NCBI RefSeq assembly: GCF_024699925.1
Contig: NZ_JAJOMX010000001.1
Location: 372,001 to 436,000 of the forward strand
Source of the DNA: Mesorhizobium sp. J428
GTDB taxonomy: Bacteria; Pseudomonadota; Alphaproteobacteria; Rhizobiales; Rhizobiaceae
Length of the DNA stretch: 64,000 nt
Direction: 5' to 3'
This document shows positions 39,157 through 48,089 of this stretch, one piece after another. Made by a program: the position numbers and the translations under genes. How positions within the stretch are numbered: the stretch's first letter is position 1; every line of letters starts with the position of its first letter. A model generated the notes under the pieces. That model was not told the DNA's origin. It saw nothing but the letters and a program-made list of their open reading frames with translations, and searched no databases.

Positions 39157-39984
39157 ATGAGACGTCTGGTTCCCTTGGCCGGTGCCGCGATTTCGCTGTT
39201 GCTGGCCGCGTCATCAGCATCCGCGGAAGTGGTCGATTGCACGCCGATCGAGACGGTGCCCGTCGTCATCACGGCGCAAGGCATCTATTGCCTCAAACAC
39301 GATCTCGCCACGTCGATGACGAGCGGCACCGCGATACTCGTCAACACGAACAACGTCACGATAGAGATGAACGGCTTCAAGCTCGGCGGCCTTGGCGGTG
39401 GAACGAACACCACGGCTTATGGAATCGCCAGCTACAGCCGGCAGAACGTCACCGTGCGCAACGGCACCGTCCGCGGGTTCTACAACAACGTCTACATGTC
39501 GGGGGGGCTCGGACAGATCGTCGAGGATCTCCGGCTCGACGGCGCCAGAGGCAACGGCCTCTTTCTCGCCGGGTCCAACCTCATCGCCCGCAACAACTTC
39601 ATCACCAATACCGGAGAGGGCGCAGGCTCAAGCGCGTCCGGTATCTATGTCGACACCGGATACCAAGTTTCGATTACCGGCAACATCATCGGCAGTGTTT
39701 CGGAAACGTCGACCTCCAACGGCATTCGTGTCGAATTTGCCGAGCAGTCGGTCATCGACAGCAACGAGATCCATGGCGTTATCGGCGGAGGCACCAGAAA
39801 CGGCATCTACATAGGAAGCGGTGACCGCAACGTTCTCAGAAACAACATCGTGACCACTTCGTCCGGAAGCACTGGCATTGGCGCATATAGTTCAAGCGAC
39901 GCCTGCGTCAGGAATGCCGTAACAACAACCTTCGTAACGCCGTATACCGGGTGCGAGACAAGTAGAGAGAACGATTCCTATTAG
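39157..39984 (+). CDS. secreted right-handed beta-helix protein
   Basis: A 275 aa exported protein: signal peptide of about 24 residues (ending ASSASAE) then regular 20-24 residue beta-helix rungs containing NNxTIEMNGF, NVTVRNGTVRGF, GLFLAGSNLIARNNFI, GIRVEFAEQS and DRNVLRNNIV. Right-handed parallel beta-helix (NosD/pectate-lyase-like) fold. Substrate or partner unknown. GGAG precedes the ATG. Confidence 0.87.
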   Translation: MRRLVPLAGAAISLLLAASSASAEVVDCTPIETVPVVITAQGIYCLKHDLATSMTSGTAILVNTNNVTIEMNGFKLGGLGGGTNTTAYGIASYSRQNVTVRNGTVRGFYNNVYMSGGLGQIVEDLRLDGARGNGLFLAGSNLIARNNFITNTGEGAGSSASGIYVDTGYQVSITGNIIGSVSETSTSNGIRVEFAEQSVIDSNEIHGVIGGGTRNGIYIGSGDRNVLRNNIVTTSSGSTGIGAYSSSDACVRNAVTTTFVTPYTGCETSRENDSY

Positions 39985-40048
39985 AGACAGGGCATGCGCG
40001 GCATCGCGATTTGCCGGAGCGGGCGACGAGTTTTATCCGCGGGGCGGC

Positions 40049-41230
40049 CTACCTCCTCAACACCGCGCTCAACACGTCCCTGATCCCGATCGCTCCGACA
40101 AACCGGCTCTGATCATCAAACAGCGCCACCGGCGAGGTCTGGCTGCGGTGCATGGCCAGCATCACCGTCTTCAGGCTCGTGCCCGGCCGCGCCCAGAAGA
40201 CGTGCGGGGCGTCATCGGGTAAGGTTTCGACGTCGTCGCAGGAGACCCAGACCGCCGGCTTGCCGTCGCGCTCGGCCGCCGCCACCAGCCCGTCGGCATC
40301 GATCTTGAAGCGCGTCGTGCGGCGGCGGTCGAGCCACAGCCAGCCCTCGCCCGCGCTCTCCAGGTCGCGCCGGTCGCGCATCACGTTCCAGGCGGTCAGC
40401 ACCGAGAGCGGATTCACATTGGCGATGAAGTCGCGCACATAGGCGTTGGCGGGCTTGAGCACGATGTCTTCCGGCGGGCCGGACTGGACGATTCGGCCGC
40501 CCTCCATGATCGTGATCCGGTTGCCGATCTTCAGCGCCTCTTCCAGGTCGTGCGAGACGAAGACGATCGTCTTCTTCAAGGTCTTCTGCAGCTGCAGCAG
40601 CTCGTCCTGAAGCTTGGTCCTGATCAGCGGGTCGAGCGCGGAGAACGGCTCGTCCATCAGCAGGATCGGCGCCTCGGTGGCGAAGGCCCGCGCAAGGCCG
40701 ACGCGCTGCTGCATGCCGCCGGACAGCTCATGGGCGTATTTGTTGGCCCACTGGTCGAGATTGACGAGCTTGAGCTGGCGCGCGACGCGCTCCTTGCGCT
40801 CGGCCTCCGGCACGCCTGCGAGCTCCAGCCCGAAGCCGACATTCTCCGCCACGGTGCGCCAGGGCAAGAGCGCGAACTGCTGGAACACCATCGCCACGTT
40901 CTTCTGCCGCATGTGGCGCAGCGTCGCCTCGTCGCAGGAGACGATGTCGACCATGCGCTCGCCGTCCTTGACCAGAACCTGGCCGCGCGTGACGACATTG
41001 AGCCGGTTGACGGCGCGCAGGAGCGTCGACTTGCCCGATCCCGACAGGCCCATCAGGACGGAGATCTCGCCCTCCTCGACGGTGAGGTTGGCGCCCGCGG
41101 CCCCCAGCACCTGGCCGGTCTTCTCCAGGATGTCGGCGCGATCCGCGCCGGCGTCGAGCATGGCGAGCGCGGCCTTCTGGTTCTCGCCGAAGACGATGTC
41201 GACGTTGCGGAAATCGACGGCGACGCTCAT
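40049..41230 (-). CDS. choV: choline ABC transporter ATP-binding protein
   Basis: A 393 aa ProV/ChoV-type ATPase of quaternary amine importers. Walker A GLSGSGKST at residues 61-69, signature HELSGGMQQRVGLARA and Walker B ILLMDEPFSALDP are present, followed by a C-terminal CBS-like pair (about 290-390) as in osmoregulatory QAT transporters. Its start overlaps choW by four bases (ATGA). Operon choX-choW-choV. Confidence 0.95.
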   Translation of the reverse strand: MSVAVDFRNVDIVFGENQKAALAMLDAGADRADILEKTGQVLGAAGANLTVEEGEISVLMGLSGSGKSTLLRAVNRLNVVTRGQVLVKDGERMVDIVSCDEATLRHMRQKNVAMVFQQFALLPWRTVAENVGFGLELAGVPEAERKERVARQLKLVNLDQWANKYAHELSGGMQQRVGLARAFATEAPILLMDEPFSALDPLIRTKLQDELLQLQKTLKKTIVFVSHDLEEALKIGNRITIMEGGRIVQSGPPEDIVLKPANAYVRDFIANVNPLSVLTAWNVMRDRRDLESAGEGWLWLDRRRTTRFKIDADGLVAAAERDGKPAVWVSCDDVETLPDDAPHVFWARPGTSLKTVMLAMHRSQTSPVALFDDQSRFVGAIGIRDVLSAVLRR

Positions 41231-42081
41231 TTGACGCCTCCCATCTTCACGCGGGAGATGCGGTCGAGGATGATGGCGAGCACGACGATGGCGAGCCCCG
41301 CTTCAAGTCCGAGCGGGATGTTGACCGAGTTGAGCGCCCGGACCACCGGCTTGCCGAGACCGTTGGCGCCGATCAGCGCCGCGATGACCACCATCGACAG
41401 GCACAGCATGATGCATTGGGTCAGCCCCGCCATGATGGTGGGCAGCGCCGCCGGCAGCTCGACCTTGTAGAGCAGCTGGCGCTTGGTCGCGCCGAAGGCC
41501 TGCCCCGCCTCCAGCATCGGCTTCGGCACCGAGGTGATGCCGAGATAGGTGAGCCGGATCGGCGCGGGCGCGGCGAAGATGACGGTGACGATCAGGCCGG
41601 GCGCCACGCCGAGGCCGAACAGGATCAGCACCGGGATCAGATAGACGAAGGTCGGCATCGTCTGCATCAGGTCGAGGATCGGGTTCAGCCACGCCCAGGC
41701 GCGCGGATTGTGCGCGGCCCAGATGCCGACCGGCACGCCGATCGCCATCGAGGCGGCCGCGGCGCCGACCACCAGCACGATGGTCTCGACCGTCTCCTTC
41801 CAGAGCCCCTGGTTGACGATGAACAAGAGCCCGAGCGCCACGAACAGCGCGATCTTCCACGACCGCTGCAGATACCAGGCAAGCGCCACGATCGCGGCGA
41901 CGACGAGGATCGGCGGGAACCACAGGACGATGTCGATCAGCCCGTCGAGCACCCAGGTGGCGACATTGGCGATCGAGGAGAAGAACCACTCGAAGTTCTG
42001 CGTCAGGAAGTCGAAGAACTGCTTGCCCCAGCGCCCCACGGGGATCTTCATACTGCGGATGAGTTCGCTGAGCGGATCCAT
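41227..42081 (-). CDS. choW: choline ABC transporter permease
   Basis: A 284 aa permease with six or seven helices and the EAA-like loop MLEAGQAFGATKRQLLYKVELPAALP. It forms the transmembrane homodimer for choline import with ChoX and ChoV. The palindromic repeat R2 separates it from choX by about 200 bases, so the operon may be polar-sensitive at that element. Confidence 0.93.
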   Translation of the reverse strand: MDPLSELIRSMKIPVGRWGKQFFDFLTQNFEWFFSSIANVATWVLDGLIDIVLWFPPILVVAAIVALAWYLQRSWKIALFVALGLLFIVNQGLWKETVETIVLVVGAAAASMAIGVPVGIWAAHNPRAWAWLNPILDLMQTMPTFVYLIPVLILFGLGVAPGLIVTVIFAAPAPIRLTYLGITSVPKPMLEAGQAFGATKRQLLYKVELPAALPTIMAGLTQCIMLCLSMVVIAALIGANGLGKPVVRALNSVNIPLGLEAGLAIVVLAIILDRISRVKMGGVK

Positions 42082-42113
42082 ACCTGGTCTTCCCCCTTGC
42101 CGGGAGGTGAAAT

Positions 42114-42269
42114 ACCCCCCTCTGCCCTGCCGGGCATCTCCCCCTCAAGGGGGGAGATCTGCAGTTCGAACGCTTGCCCCACTCACCCGCGATCTCGACG
42201 GCCGCCGCCCTTGCCGGAAGCCGATCTCCCCTCTTGAGGGGGAGATGCCCGGCAGGGCAGAGGGGGGGT
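42114..42269. repeat. palindromic intergenic repeat R2 inside choX-choW
   Basis: A nearly perfect inverted repeat of about 45 bases (CCCCCCTCTGCCCTGCCGGG... and its complement), each arm itself ending in the stem CTCCCCCTC...GAGGGGAG. It occupies the gap between choX and choW. The transcript would fold into a large hairpin, which could stabilise choX mRNA or attenuate choWV. Confidence 0.8.
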
Positions 42270-42283
42270 CGCAGCGCCCGCCG

Positions 42284-43219
42284 TTACAGCGCGCCCTTGA
42301 CCGCTTCCAGCCCATCCTTGCCGTCGAGCGTGGTTACGCCCGCGAGCCAGGGGGTGATCGTGTCGGGGTTGGCCTTCAGCCATTCCGTCGCGGCGACGGT
42401 GGCGTCCTTGCCGTCGTTGAGGATCGCGCCCATGATCTCGTTCTCCATCTTCAGCGAGAAGATCATGTTCTTGAGCAGCGTGCCGACGTTCGGACATTCG
42501 GTGGCGTAGCCGGCCCGCACATTGGTGGCGACGATGGCGCCGCCGTAGTTCGGGCCGAACACGTCGTCACCGCCCGAGAGGTAGGCCATCTCGATATTAG
42601 CGTTCATCGGATGCGGCTCCCAGCCCAGGAAGACGACGTCCTGCTTGGAGGAGGCGGCCTTCTGCACCGCCGACAGCATGCCGGCTTCGGAGCTCTCGAC
42701 CAGCTCGAAATCCTTCAGGCCGAACTTGTCGGCCGAGATCATGTCGAGGATCAGCCGGTTGCCGTCATTGCCGGCCTCGATGCCGTAGATCTTGCCGTCC
42801 AGCTTGTCCTTGAACTTGGCGATGTCTTCGAACGACTTCAGGCCGGCGTCGAACGTGTATTTCGGCACGGCGAGCGTGTATTTCGCGCCTTCGAGGTTCG
42901 TCACCAGCGTCTCGACGGTCTTTGCCTCCAGATAAGGCTTGATGTCGGCTTCCATGGTCGGCATCCAGTTGCCGAGGAAGACGTCGATGTCCTTGTTGGC
43001 GAGCGAGGTGTAGGTGACCGGCACCGAGAGCAGCTGCGTCGAAGGCTCGTAGCCGAGCGCGGTGAGCACGACGGAGGCGGTAGCGGTCGTGGCGGTGATG
43101 TCGGTCCAGCCGACATCGGCGAAGCGCACCGCCTTGCAGCTTTCGGGGTCGGCGGCGAGCGCCTGGCCGGCGACGAGGCCAGCGCCCAGCGCCAGAAGCA
43201 CTGATTTGGACTTCAGCAT
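42284..43219 (-). CDS. choX: choline-binding periplasmic protein
   Basis: A 311 aa periplasmic binding protein with a signal peptide (MLKSKSVLLALGAGLVAGQALA). GWTD near residue 38, FLGNWMPTM, KIYGIEAGNDGNR and FLGWEPHPMN place tryptophans and a tyrosine at positions expected for the ChoX aromatic box. The ATG at 43219 was chosen because it begins the signal peptide. First gene of the cho operon. Confidence 0.93.
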   Translation of the reverse strand: MLKSKSVLLALGAGLVAGQALAADPESCKAVRFADVGWTDITATTATASVVLTALGYEPSTQLLSVPVTYTSLANKDIDVFLGNWMPTMEADIKPYLEAKTVETLVTNLEGAKYTLAVPKYTFDAGLKSFEDIAKFKDKLDGKIYGIEAGNDGNRLILDMISADKFGLKDFELVESSEAGMLSAVQKAASSKQDVVFLGWEPHPMNANIEMAYLSGGDDVFGPNYGGAIVATNVRAGYATECPNVGTLLKNMIFSLKMENEIMGAILNDGKDATVAATEWLKANPDTITPWLAGVTTLDGKDGLEAVKGAL

Positions 43220-43431
43220 GAACAGTCTCCCATTTTGTCCCGATCGAGGGGAATATCTTTCATTGTGCCCCGAACGAAACACCATTCTTCCGTTCTTTCA
43301 AGCCGCGCGCCTGTCCTTTAGCCGTCAGAACGCTGCCTGCCTGCGACGCGCACGGCTGAGGCCGGCAATTTTCGGTGGAACCGCGGCAGGCCCCCTCCCC
43401 GTTTCGCGCCGCAGCAATTAAAGGCAGCTGA

Positions 43432-44043
43432 ATGGCCAAGCTCTACTTCCATTATGCAACGATGAACGCGGGCAAGTCGACGATGCTGCTGCAGGCGTCG
43501 CACAACTACCGCGAGAGCGGCATGCACACGCTTCTGCTGGTCGCCGGCCACTACCGCAAGCAGGACCAGGGCTACATCTCCTCGCGCATCGGGCTCGAAT
43601 CCGACGCGGACGTGTTCCGCGACGGCGACGACCTGTTCGAGCTGATCGCCGAGCATCACCGCCACCGGCCGATCCACTGCGTCTTCGTCGACGAGGCGCA
43701 GTTCCTGGAGGACGCGCAGGTCTGGCAACTCGCCCGCATCGTCGACCGGCTGGACATCCCGGTGATGTGCTACGGGCTGAGGACCGACTTCCAGGGCAAG
43801 CTGTTCTCCGGCTCGGAAGCGCTGCTGGCCATCGCCGACGAGCTGCGCGAAGTGCGCACGATCTGTCCCTGCGGGCGCAAGGCGACGATGGTGGTGCGCC
43901 TCGGCCCCGACGGCAAGGTGGCCAAGCAGGGCGACCAGGTGGCGATCGGCAAGGACGTCTACCGCTCGCTCTGCCGCCGCCATTGGGAGGAGGAGATGGG
44001 CCGCGTCGACCCGGAGGACTTTATCGGCTTTACCGGCGGGTGA
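43432..44043 (+). CDS. tdk: thymidine kinase
   Basis: Cytosolic phosphorylation of thymidine in the salvage pathway. TMNAGKST (residues 10-17) is the P-loop, VFVDEAQFL the Walker B/lid, and CPCGRKA plus SLCRRHW supply zinc-binding cysteines. 203 aa is typical for the bacterial type II enzyme. Single gene. Confidence 0.97.
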   Translation: MAKLYFHYATMNAGKSTMLLQASHNYRESGMHTLLLVAGHYRKQDQGYISSRIGLESDADVFRDGDDLFELIAEHHRHRPIHCVFVDEAQFLEDAQVWQLARIVDRLDIPVMCYGLRTDFQGKLFSGSEALLAIADELREVRTICPCGRKATMVVRLGPDGKVAKQGDQVAIGKDVYRSLCRRHWEEEMGRVDPEDFIGFTGG

Positions 44044-44135
44044 CGCGGGAATGCCAACCTTTACCGATATTTAATGCAACGATCTGAGGCGAGCCTCGTT
44101 GGTCCGGCATAGGGACAACGTCACGAGGCAAGTCA

Positions 44136-44649
44136 ATGAAGATCTTCAGCAAAACAATCTGCGCGGCCATCGCGCTCACCTTCGCGGCGGGCTCGGCCCT
44201 GCCGGTGGCCGCCGCTCCGCTCGTCGCGCCAAACACGCAGACGGAGGCGACCGGCGGCAATCTGCTCAATGTCCAAATGAGTGACCGGCAGCGTCAGTGG
44301 CGGTTCGACAGGCGCCAGGACCGTCGCGAGGACCGGTTCGAGCGCAGGCAGGATCGTCGTGAGGCACGTTTCGAGCAGCGCAACGGCCGGGTACTACTAC
44401 AACGGCCATCGCGGCTACCGCGACAAGCGGCCCGGCTACCGGTACCACAATGGCTGGTGGTTCCCCGCCGGTGCCTTCATTGCCGGCGCGATCATCGGCA
44501 ATGCGATCAACGGCTCGACGTCGGCGCGACCGGCCAGTTCGGCGCATGTCGACTGGTGTTACAACCGCTATCGCTCCTACCGCGCTTCGGACAACACGTT
44601 CCAGCCTTATAACGGCCCGCGCCAGCAGTGCTATTCGCCCTATAGCTGA
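44136..44649 (+). pseudogene. BA14K family protein, frameshifted
   Basis: Two overlapping frames make one BA14K protein: the first (start 44136) has a signal peptide and the Arg/Glu-rich repeat RRQDRRE, the second has [18 protein letters not shown], a transmembrane-like [13 protein letters not shown] and the conserved tail [19 protein letters not shown]. They join if one G is removed from the GGG at 44389-44391. BA14K proteins are Brucella-type surface lectin-like antigens. Whether this is a real mutation or a sequencing error cannot be told. Confidence 0.78.
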
Positions 44650-44667
44650 TCCCGATCGGCCCCGCCC

Positions 44668-44699
44668 GAAGCCCGCCCGCATTGGGCGGGCTTCCTTTG
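44668..44699 (+). terminator. Rho-independent terminator
   Basis: AAGCCCGCCC-gcatt-GGGCGGGCTT followed by CCTTTG, just after the BA14K gene. Confidence 0.8.
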
Positions 44700-44795
44700 C
44701 CTGCCGCAACATTCCTCCGGCCCGGCGACTTTCAATCGAAACACTGCACCCATATATTCGCCCGCGTGACCGAACGTCGGCCCCGGAGGGAATTC

Positions 44796-45884
44796 ATGGC
44801 GACACTGCAGAACTTCGATTCCGAGATCGAGAAGACCAAGCGCACCGTCGAGGACATGCGCTCCAAGATCGAGCAGTCCGGAATCCTGCTGGAAAAGTTC
44901 GCCAAGACGGATGCCAAGATCGGCCAGGCCGACTTCGATATCGAGAACGCCCGCATCGAGGACGTGCTCAAGCAGCAGAAGACGATGGAGGCGAACATCG
45001 CCGACCTCATCATCGGCCTCGAGGACGCCACCAACGTGTTCGGCACCGAATTCGAGACGATGAAGAGCTTTACCGGCTGGGAGAACTTCATCGGCGTCTT
45101 CTCGCAGCAACGCAAGCAGCGCATGCGCACCGAGCGCGTGCGCAACATGTCGCTGGCCGGCAACCTGCAGGAACTGCTCGCCAAGTCCGACACGATCGTC
45201 GGCATCCTGCGCGAGCAGAAAAACGTCCTCGAGCAGCGCTACAAGACCTCGGAGGCAAGCCTCAGCCAGGTGATCGAGCGTCGCAAGGTGACGATGGAGA
45301 ACCTCACCGCGACGCAGAAGCGGATCGAGGAGCTGAACCCGCTGCTGCTCGACATCGAGAACAAGATCGCCGCCTCCACCAGCCAGCAGGAGCGCACGCA
45401 GCTCGAAGGCGACCGCTCGAAGCTCGCGACCGAATACAACGAGAAGCAGGCGAAGGAGCAGGAACTGCTTGCCGAGAGCCAGACACTGGAACGCTACACG
45501 TCGATGTTCCAGACCTTCGTCGATTCGCTCAACAACCAGATCGCCGCCCAGTCGACGCTGATCAACAAGCTGACCATCGACACCGAGCAGCGCATCGTCC
45601 TCTACAAGGCGCTGGAGGATTCGCTGAAGACCGCGGCCCAGCAGGACGTCGCGCACAAGATCAACACGCTGGGCAGCCAGGTGGACAACACGGCCGAGGA
45701 GACCATGGCCGGCATCGGTGCTGCCGCCCAGAAGCACATTGGCGACCTGCTCGAAATGCACGAGAAGAACATGGTCACCACCGCCGACATCCAGCGCCGC
45801 AAGAAGCTCGCCGACGATGCCTTTGCCCGCCGCTTCGATGAGGTGATGCGCAAGCACAATTCGGCGGATTACGTGAAGGCTTGA
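44796..45884 (+). CDS. long coiled-coil protein, unknown
   Basis: A 362 aa soluble, almost wholly helical protein with heptad-like patterns across most of its length (for example around 150-270) and no membrane segment. GGAGGG precedes the ATG at 44796. The topology resembles toxic-anion-resistance TelA-like coiled coils, with a conserved SLNNQIAAQSTLINKL segment, but this is topology only. It heads a rightward run that includes an AAA+ ATPase and DUF2333 protein. Confidence 0.72.
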   Translation: MATLQNFDSEIEKTKRTVEDMRSKIEQSGILLEKFAKTDAKIGQADFDIENARIEDVLKQQKTMEANIADLIIGLEDATNVFGTEFETMKSFTGWENFIGVFSQQRKQRMRTERVRNMSLAGNLQELLAKSDTIVGILREQKNVLEQRYKTSEASLSQVIERRKVTMENLTATQKRIEELNPLLLDIENKIAASTSQQERTQLEGDRSKLATEYNEKQAKEQELLAESQTLERYTSMFQTFVDSLNNQIAAQSTLINKLTIDTEQRIVLYKALEDSLKTAAQQDVAHKINTLGSQVDNTAEETMAGIGAAAQKHIGDLLEMHEKNMVTTADIQRRKKLADDAFARRFDEVMRKHNSADYVKA

Positions 45885-45963
45885 GGGCGGAACCTGGGCC
45901 ATATCTCAGATGACGCTGTTCCTCGCTGCCTCTACACGGAATCGGTTGAGGTGGGTGCCGGAC

Positions 45964-46497
45964 ATGCGCGGACCTCAGGAGTTTCGGACTACACGCGCGC
46001 GGACGCTGCGCAAGGCGGACAACGACGCCGAAAAGGCGCTCTGGTCAGAATTGAAGGGACGTCGGCTTGGTGGCTTTAAATTCACCCGGCAGTTTCCAAT
46101 CGGACCGTATTTCGCCGATTTCGCCTGCCGCGAGAGCCGACTGGTCGTTGAGTTGGATGGTAGTCAGCACCTCGATAGTGCCTATGACCGCAGACGAGAT
46201 CGTTTCATGGCAGAGGCAGGTTGGTCAGTGCTGCGGTTTTGGAATATTGACGCATTGAAGGATCGCGACGCGGTGTTGGACACGCTGATTGCGGCGCTGG
46301 AGCGGCGCATGGAGCCTGTGGAGGCGCCGGACCTGCGCTTTGTTCCGGCGGCAAACTATAGAGGTAGTTTCGTAACCGCTGGCGTCGCCCCTCACCCTTA
46401 CCCTCTCCCCGTGAAGAACGGGGAGAGGGAGGCATCAACGTCGGCGCCCCCCTCTCCCCGTTCTTCACGGGGAGAGGGTAAGGGTGAGGGGCAGTAG
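45964..46497 (+). CDS. DUF559 (VSR-like) nuclease-domain protein
   Basis: A 177 aa protein with a PD-(D/E)XK-type DUF559 domain in its first ~120 residues: ELKGRRLGGFKFTRQFPIG, FADFACRESRLVVELDGSQH and the RFWNIDAL tail. The C-terminal ~37 residues are encoded inside palindromic repeat R3 (VKNGERE, GEGKGEG) and are probably not functional. A longer start at 45910 is possible; 45964 has GAGGTG upstream and matches the family's usual N-terminus. Confidence 0.82.
   Translation: MRGPQEFRTTRARTLRKADNDAEKALWSELKGRRLGGFKFTRQFPIGPYFADFACRESRLVVELDGSQHLDSAYDRRRDRFMAEAGWSVLRFWNIDALKDRDAVLDTLIAALERRMEPVEAPDLRFVPAANYRGSFVTAGVAPHPYPLPVKNGEREASTSAPPSPRSSRGEGKGEGQ
46386..46493. repeat. palindromic intergenic repeat R3 overlapping a CDS end
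   Basis: Perfect inverted repeat with 43-44-base arms (CGCCCCTCACCCTTACCCTC...GAGGGGC) flanking a short centre; each arm again contains CTCCCCGtgaagaaCGGGGAG. It forms the 3' end of the DUF559 gene and the ribosome-binding region of the next gene (GAGGGG, 46486-46491). Confidence 0.85.
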
Positions 46498-46502
46498 ATT
46501 AG

Positions 46503-47651
46503 ATGGCCATAAGCCAAGACAACCCCGCCGCCCGCTACTTCGACGCCATCAACGCCGCGCTTGCTGGGCTGGACATCTTCCTGCGCGACGATTCCTCGCC
46601 GCTCTACCGGCACGACGTGATCGCGCAGGTGGTGGCGGAATATATCGTGCGGCTGGAGCACTCGTTCGGAGCCTGGCGCAACCGGCTGGGCTTCATGGAG
46701 AGCTTCCGCATCTCCCGCGCCGAGAGCGGCTTTCCGGTGTTCCAGAACGTGCTGGAACTGGAGAACGACCGCCGCACCGCCGAGCAGCGCCTGACCGCGA
46801 TCCCCTCCCCCGAGGCGCTGCGCGCCGAGATGGCCGACTTCATCCTGCGCCATAAGGCGATGCCCACCGAGCTGCAGCGCATGATGGCCGAGCGGCTCTA
46901 CCTGCAGGAGGTCTCGACCGGACAGGTCTTCGCGCCCTTCGTGCTGCCCAAGACGGTGAAAGTCTCGGCCAATCCCAAGACCATGCGGCCCTACTACTTC
47001 GTCCACTGGGGCGCCTTCGACGGGCTGGCCAACCTGCCGCTGGTCTACATGGCCGCGGTCGAGGATTCCTCCGACAAGATGGTCGACACGCTGGTGACCC
47101 GAGACGGCCGCCTCAACGAGAAGGTCGAGATCCCGCTGCCGGTCGAGGGCCTGCTCAATCCCGAACTCGCGCACAGGTTCGACGACTTCGCCGCCAAGAA
47201 CTCCGCCTACACGCTGACGCCCGCCACCATCGCCGGCAATCTCGACAAGGATTTCGAGACACTACACCCCAAGCAGCTGCGCCGCTTCGTGCTGGGGCCG
47301 TTCTACTCGGCCGGCATCACCGAAAACAATTCGACGGTTCAGCAGGTTCTGGAAAAGGTACGCAAGGCCGAGAACGCCTGGCTGCTGACCTGGACCGTGC
47401 AGGAGGTCTACTCCAAGAACGAGCGTCCCGGCCGCCGCGGCCTCTTCTCCAGCGAGAAGGCGACTCAGGAGTTCTACATCAACACCGACGACCTCGAAGC
47501 CGCCCGCATGGGCGTGTCGAGCTACGAGAAGCACGCGCTCGTCCCGCACGAGGCCTACCAGGCCCTCTACGCCGCCGGCGAGGCGCAGAAGATCTTCGGC
47601 GGCTACAAGGTGCACATCCTGTCCGGCGGACGGGTGATTTCAGATGTCTGA
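46503..47651 (+). CDS. uncharacterised soluble protein of the AAA cluster
   Basis: A 382 aa protein without signal peptide or membrane helices. Features: an N-terminal helical region, ASGQVFAPFVLPKTV-like and PYYFVHWGAFDGLANLPLVYM in the middle, and a C-terminal lysine/aspartate-rich part. The 3' end overlaps the next gene by eight bases. No family recognised; it is found next to the AAA+ gene, so a partner role is plausible. Confidence 0.6.
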   Translation: MAISQDNPAARYFDAINAALAGLDIFLRDDSSPLYRHDVIAQVVAEYIVRLEHSFGAWRNRLGFMESFRISRAESGFPVFQNVLELENDRRTAEQRLTAIPSPEALRAEMADFILRHKAMPTELQRMMAERLYLQEVSTGQVFAPFVLPKTVKVSANPKTMRPYYFVHWGAFDGLANLPLVYMAAVEDSSDKMVDTLVTRDGRLNEKVEIPLPVEGLLNPELAHRFDDFAAKNSAYTLTPATIAGNLDKDFETLHPKQLRRFVLGPFYSAGITENNSTVQQVLEKVRKAENAWLLTWTVQEVYSKNERPGRRGLFSSEKATQEFYINTDDLEAARMGVSSYEKHALVPHEAYQALYAAGEAQKIFGGYKVHILSGGRVISDV

Positions 47652-48075
47652 TTCACCGGCGAACTCAGACCACATCGCAAATTTCATCAAGCAACACGCA
47701 CCTGCAAGTGCGATTGCGGTCAACATGATTGTTTGGATCATCTTCCCAATTATCTACTTCGTCAGACAAGTCCCGATTCACAAGACCATCGACATCGCAA
47801 TACCCACGTCAGGATTAATAGTTGCTTTTTTGATATTTGTAACAGGATCGAAAAACGTAATATTTACTGCAACAGCAGCAGTTTTTTCCAATATAGTTAT
47901 TCTTTTCATTTTTATTTTTACAACAGGATATCGCCCGGGGATTGGCCTTAATGGCCCAGGTGAAGGATTCGAGCCAAAAGCCGTTGCTATCCTTACTGCA
48001 GGTTATCTTTTGATGATCGCCTTCGCCTTGCTAATCTTCATGGTGGTCAACAAGTTCGACCGCAAGGATAATTAA
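47644..48075 (+). CDS. small AT-rich membrane protein
   Basis: A 143 aa protein with four transmembrane helices (about 26-45, 52-68, 73-92, 118-136). The DNA is much more AT-rich than the flanks. It overlaps the preceding gene by eight bases and ends 14 bases before the AAA+ gene. Unknown family. Confidence 0.65.
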   Translation: MSDSPANSDHIANFIKQHAPASAIAVNMIVWIIFPIIYFVRQVPIHKTIDIAIPTSGLIVAFLIFVTGSKNVIFTATAAVFSNIVILFIFIFTTGYRPGIGLNGPGEGFEPKAVAILTAGYLLMIAFALLIFMVVNKFDRKDN

Positions 48076-48089
48076 GAGGTGGAGACGAC

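Noticed and set aside
42155..42185. A TTCGAA-containing stretch resembling a tRNA T-arm
   Set aside because: It lies in the centre of repeat R2 and no cloverleaf can be formed around it.
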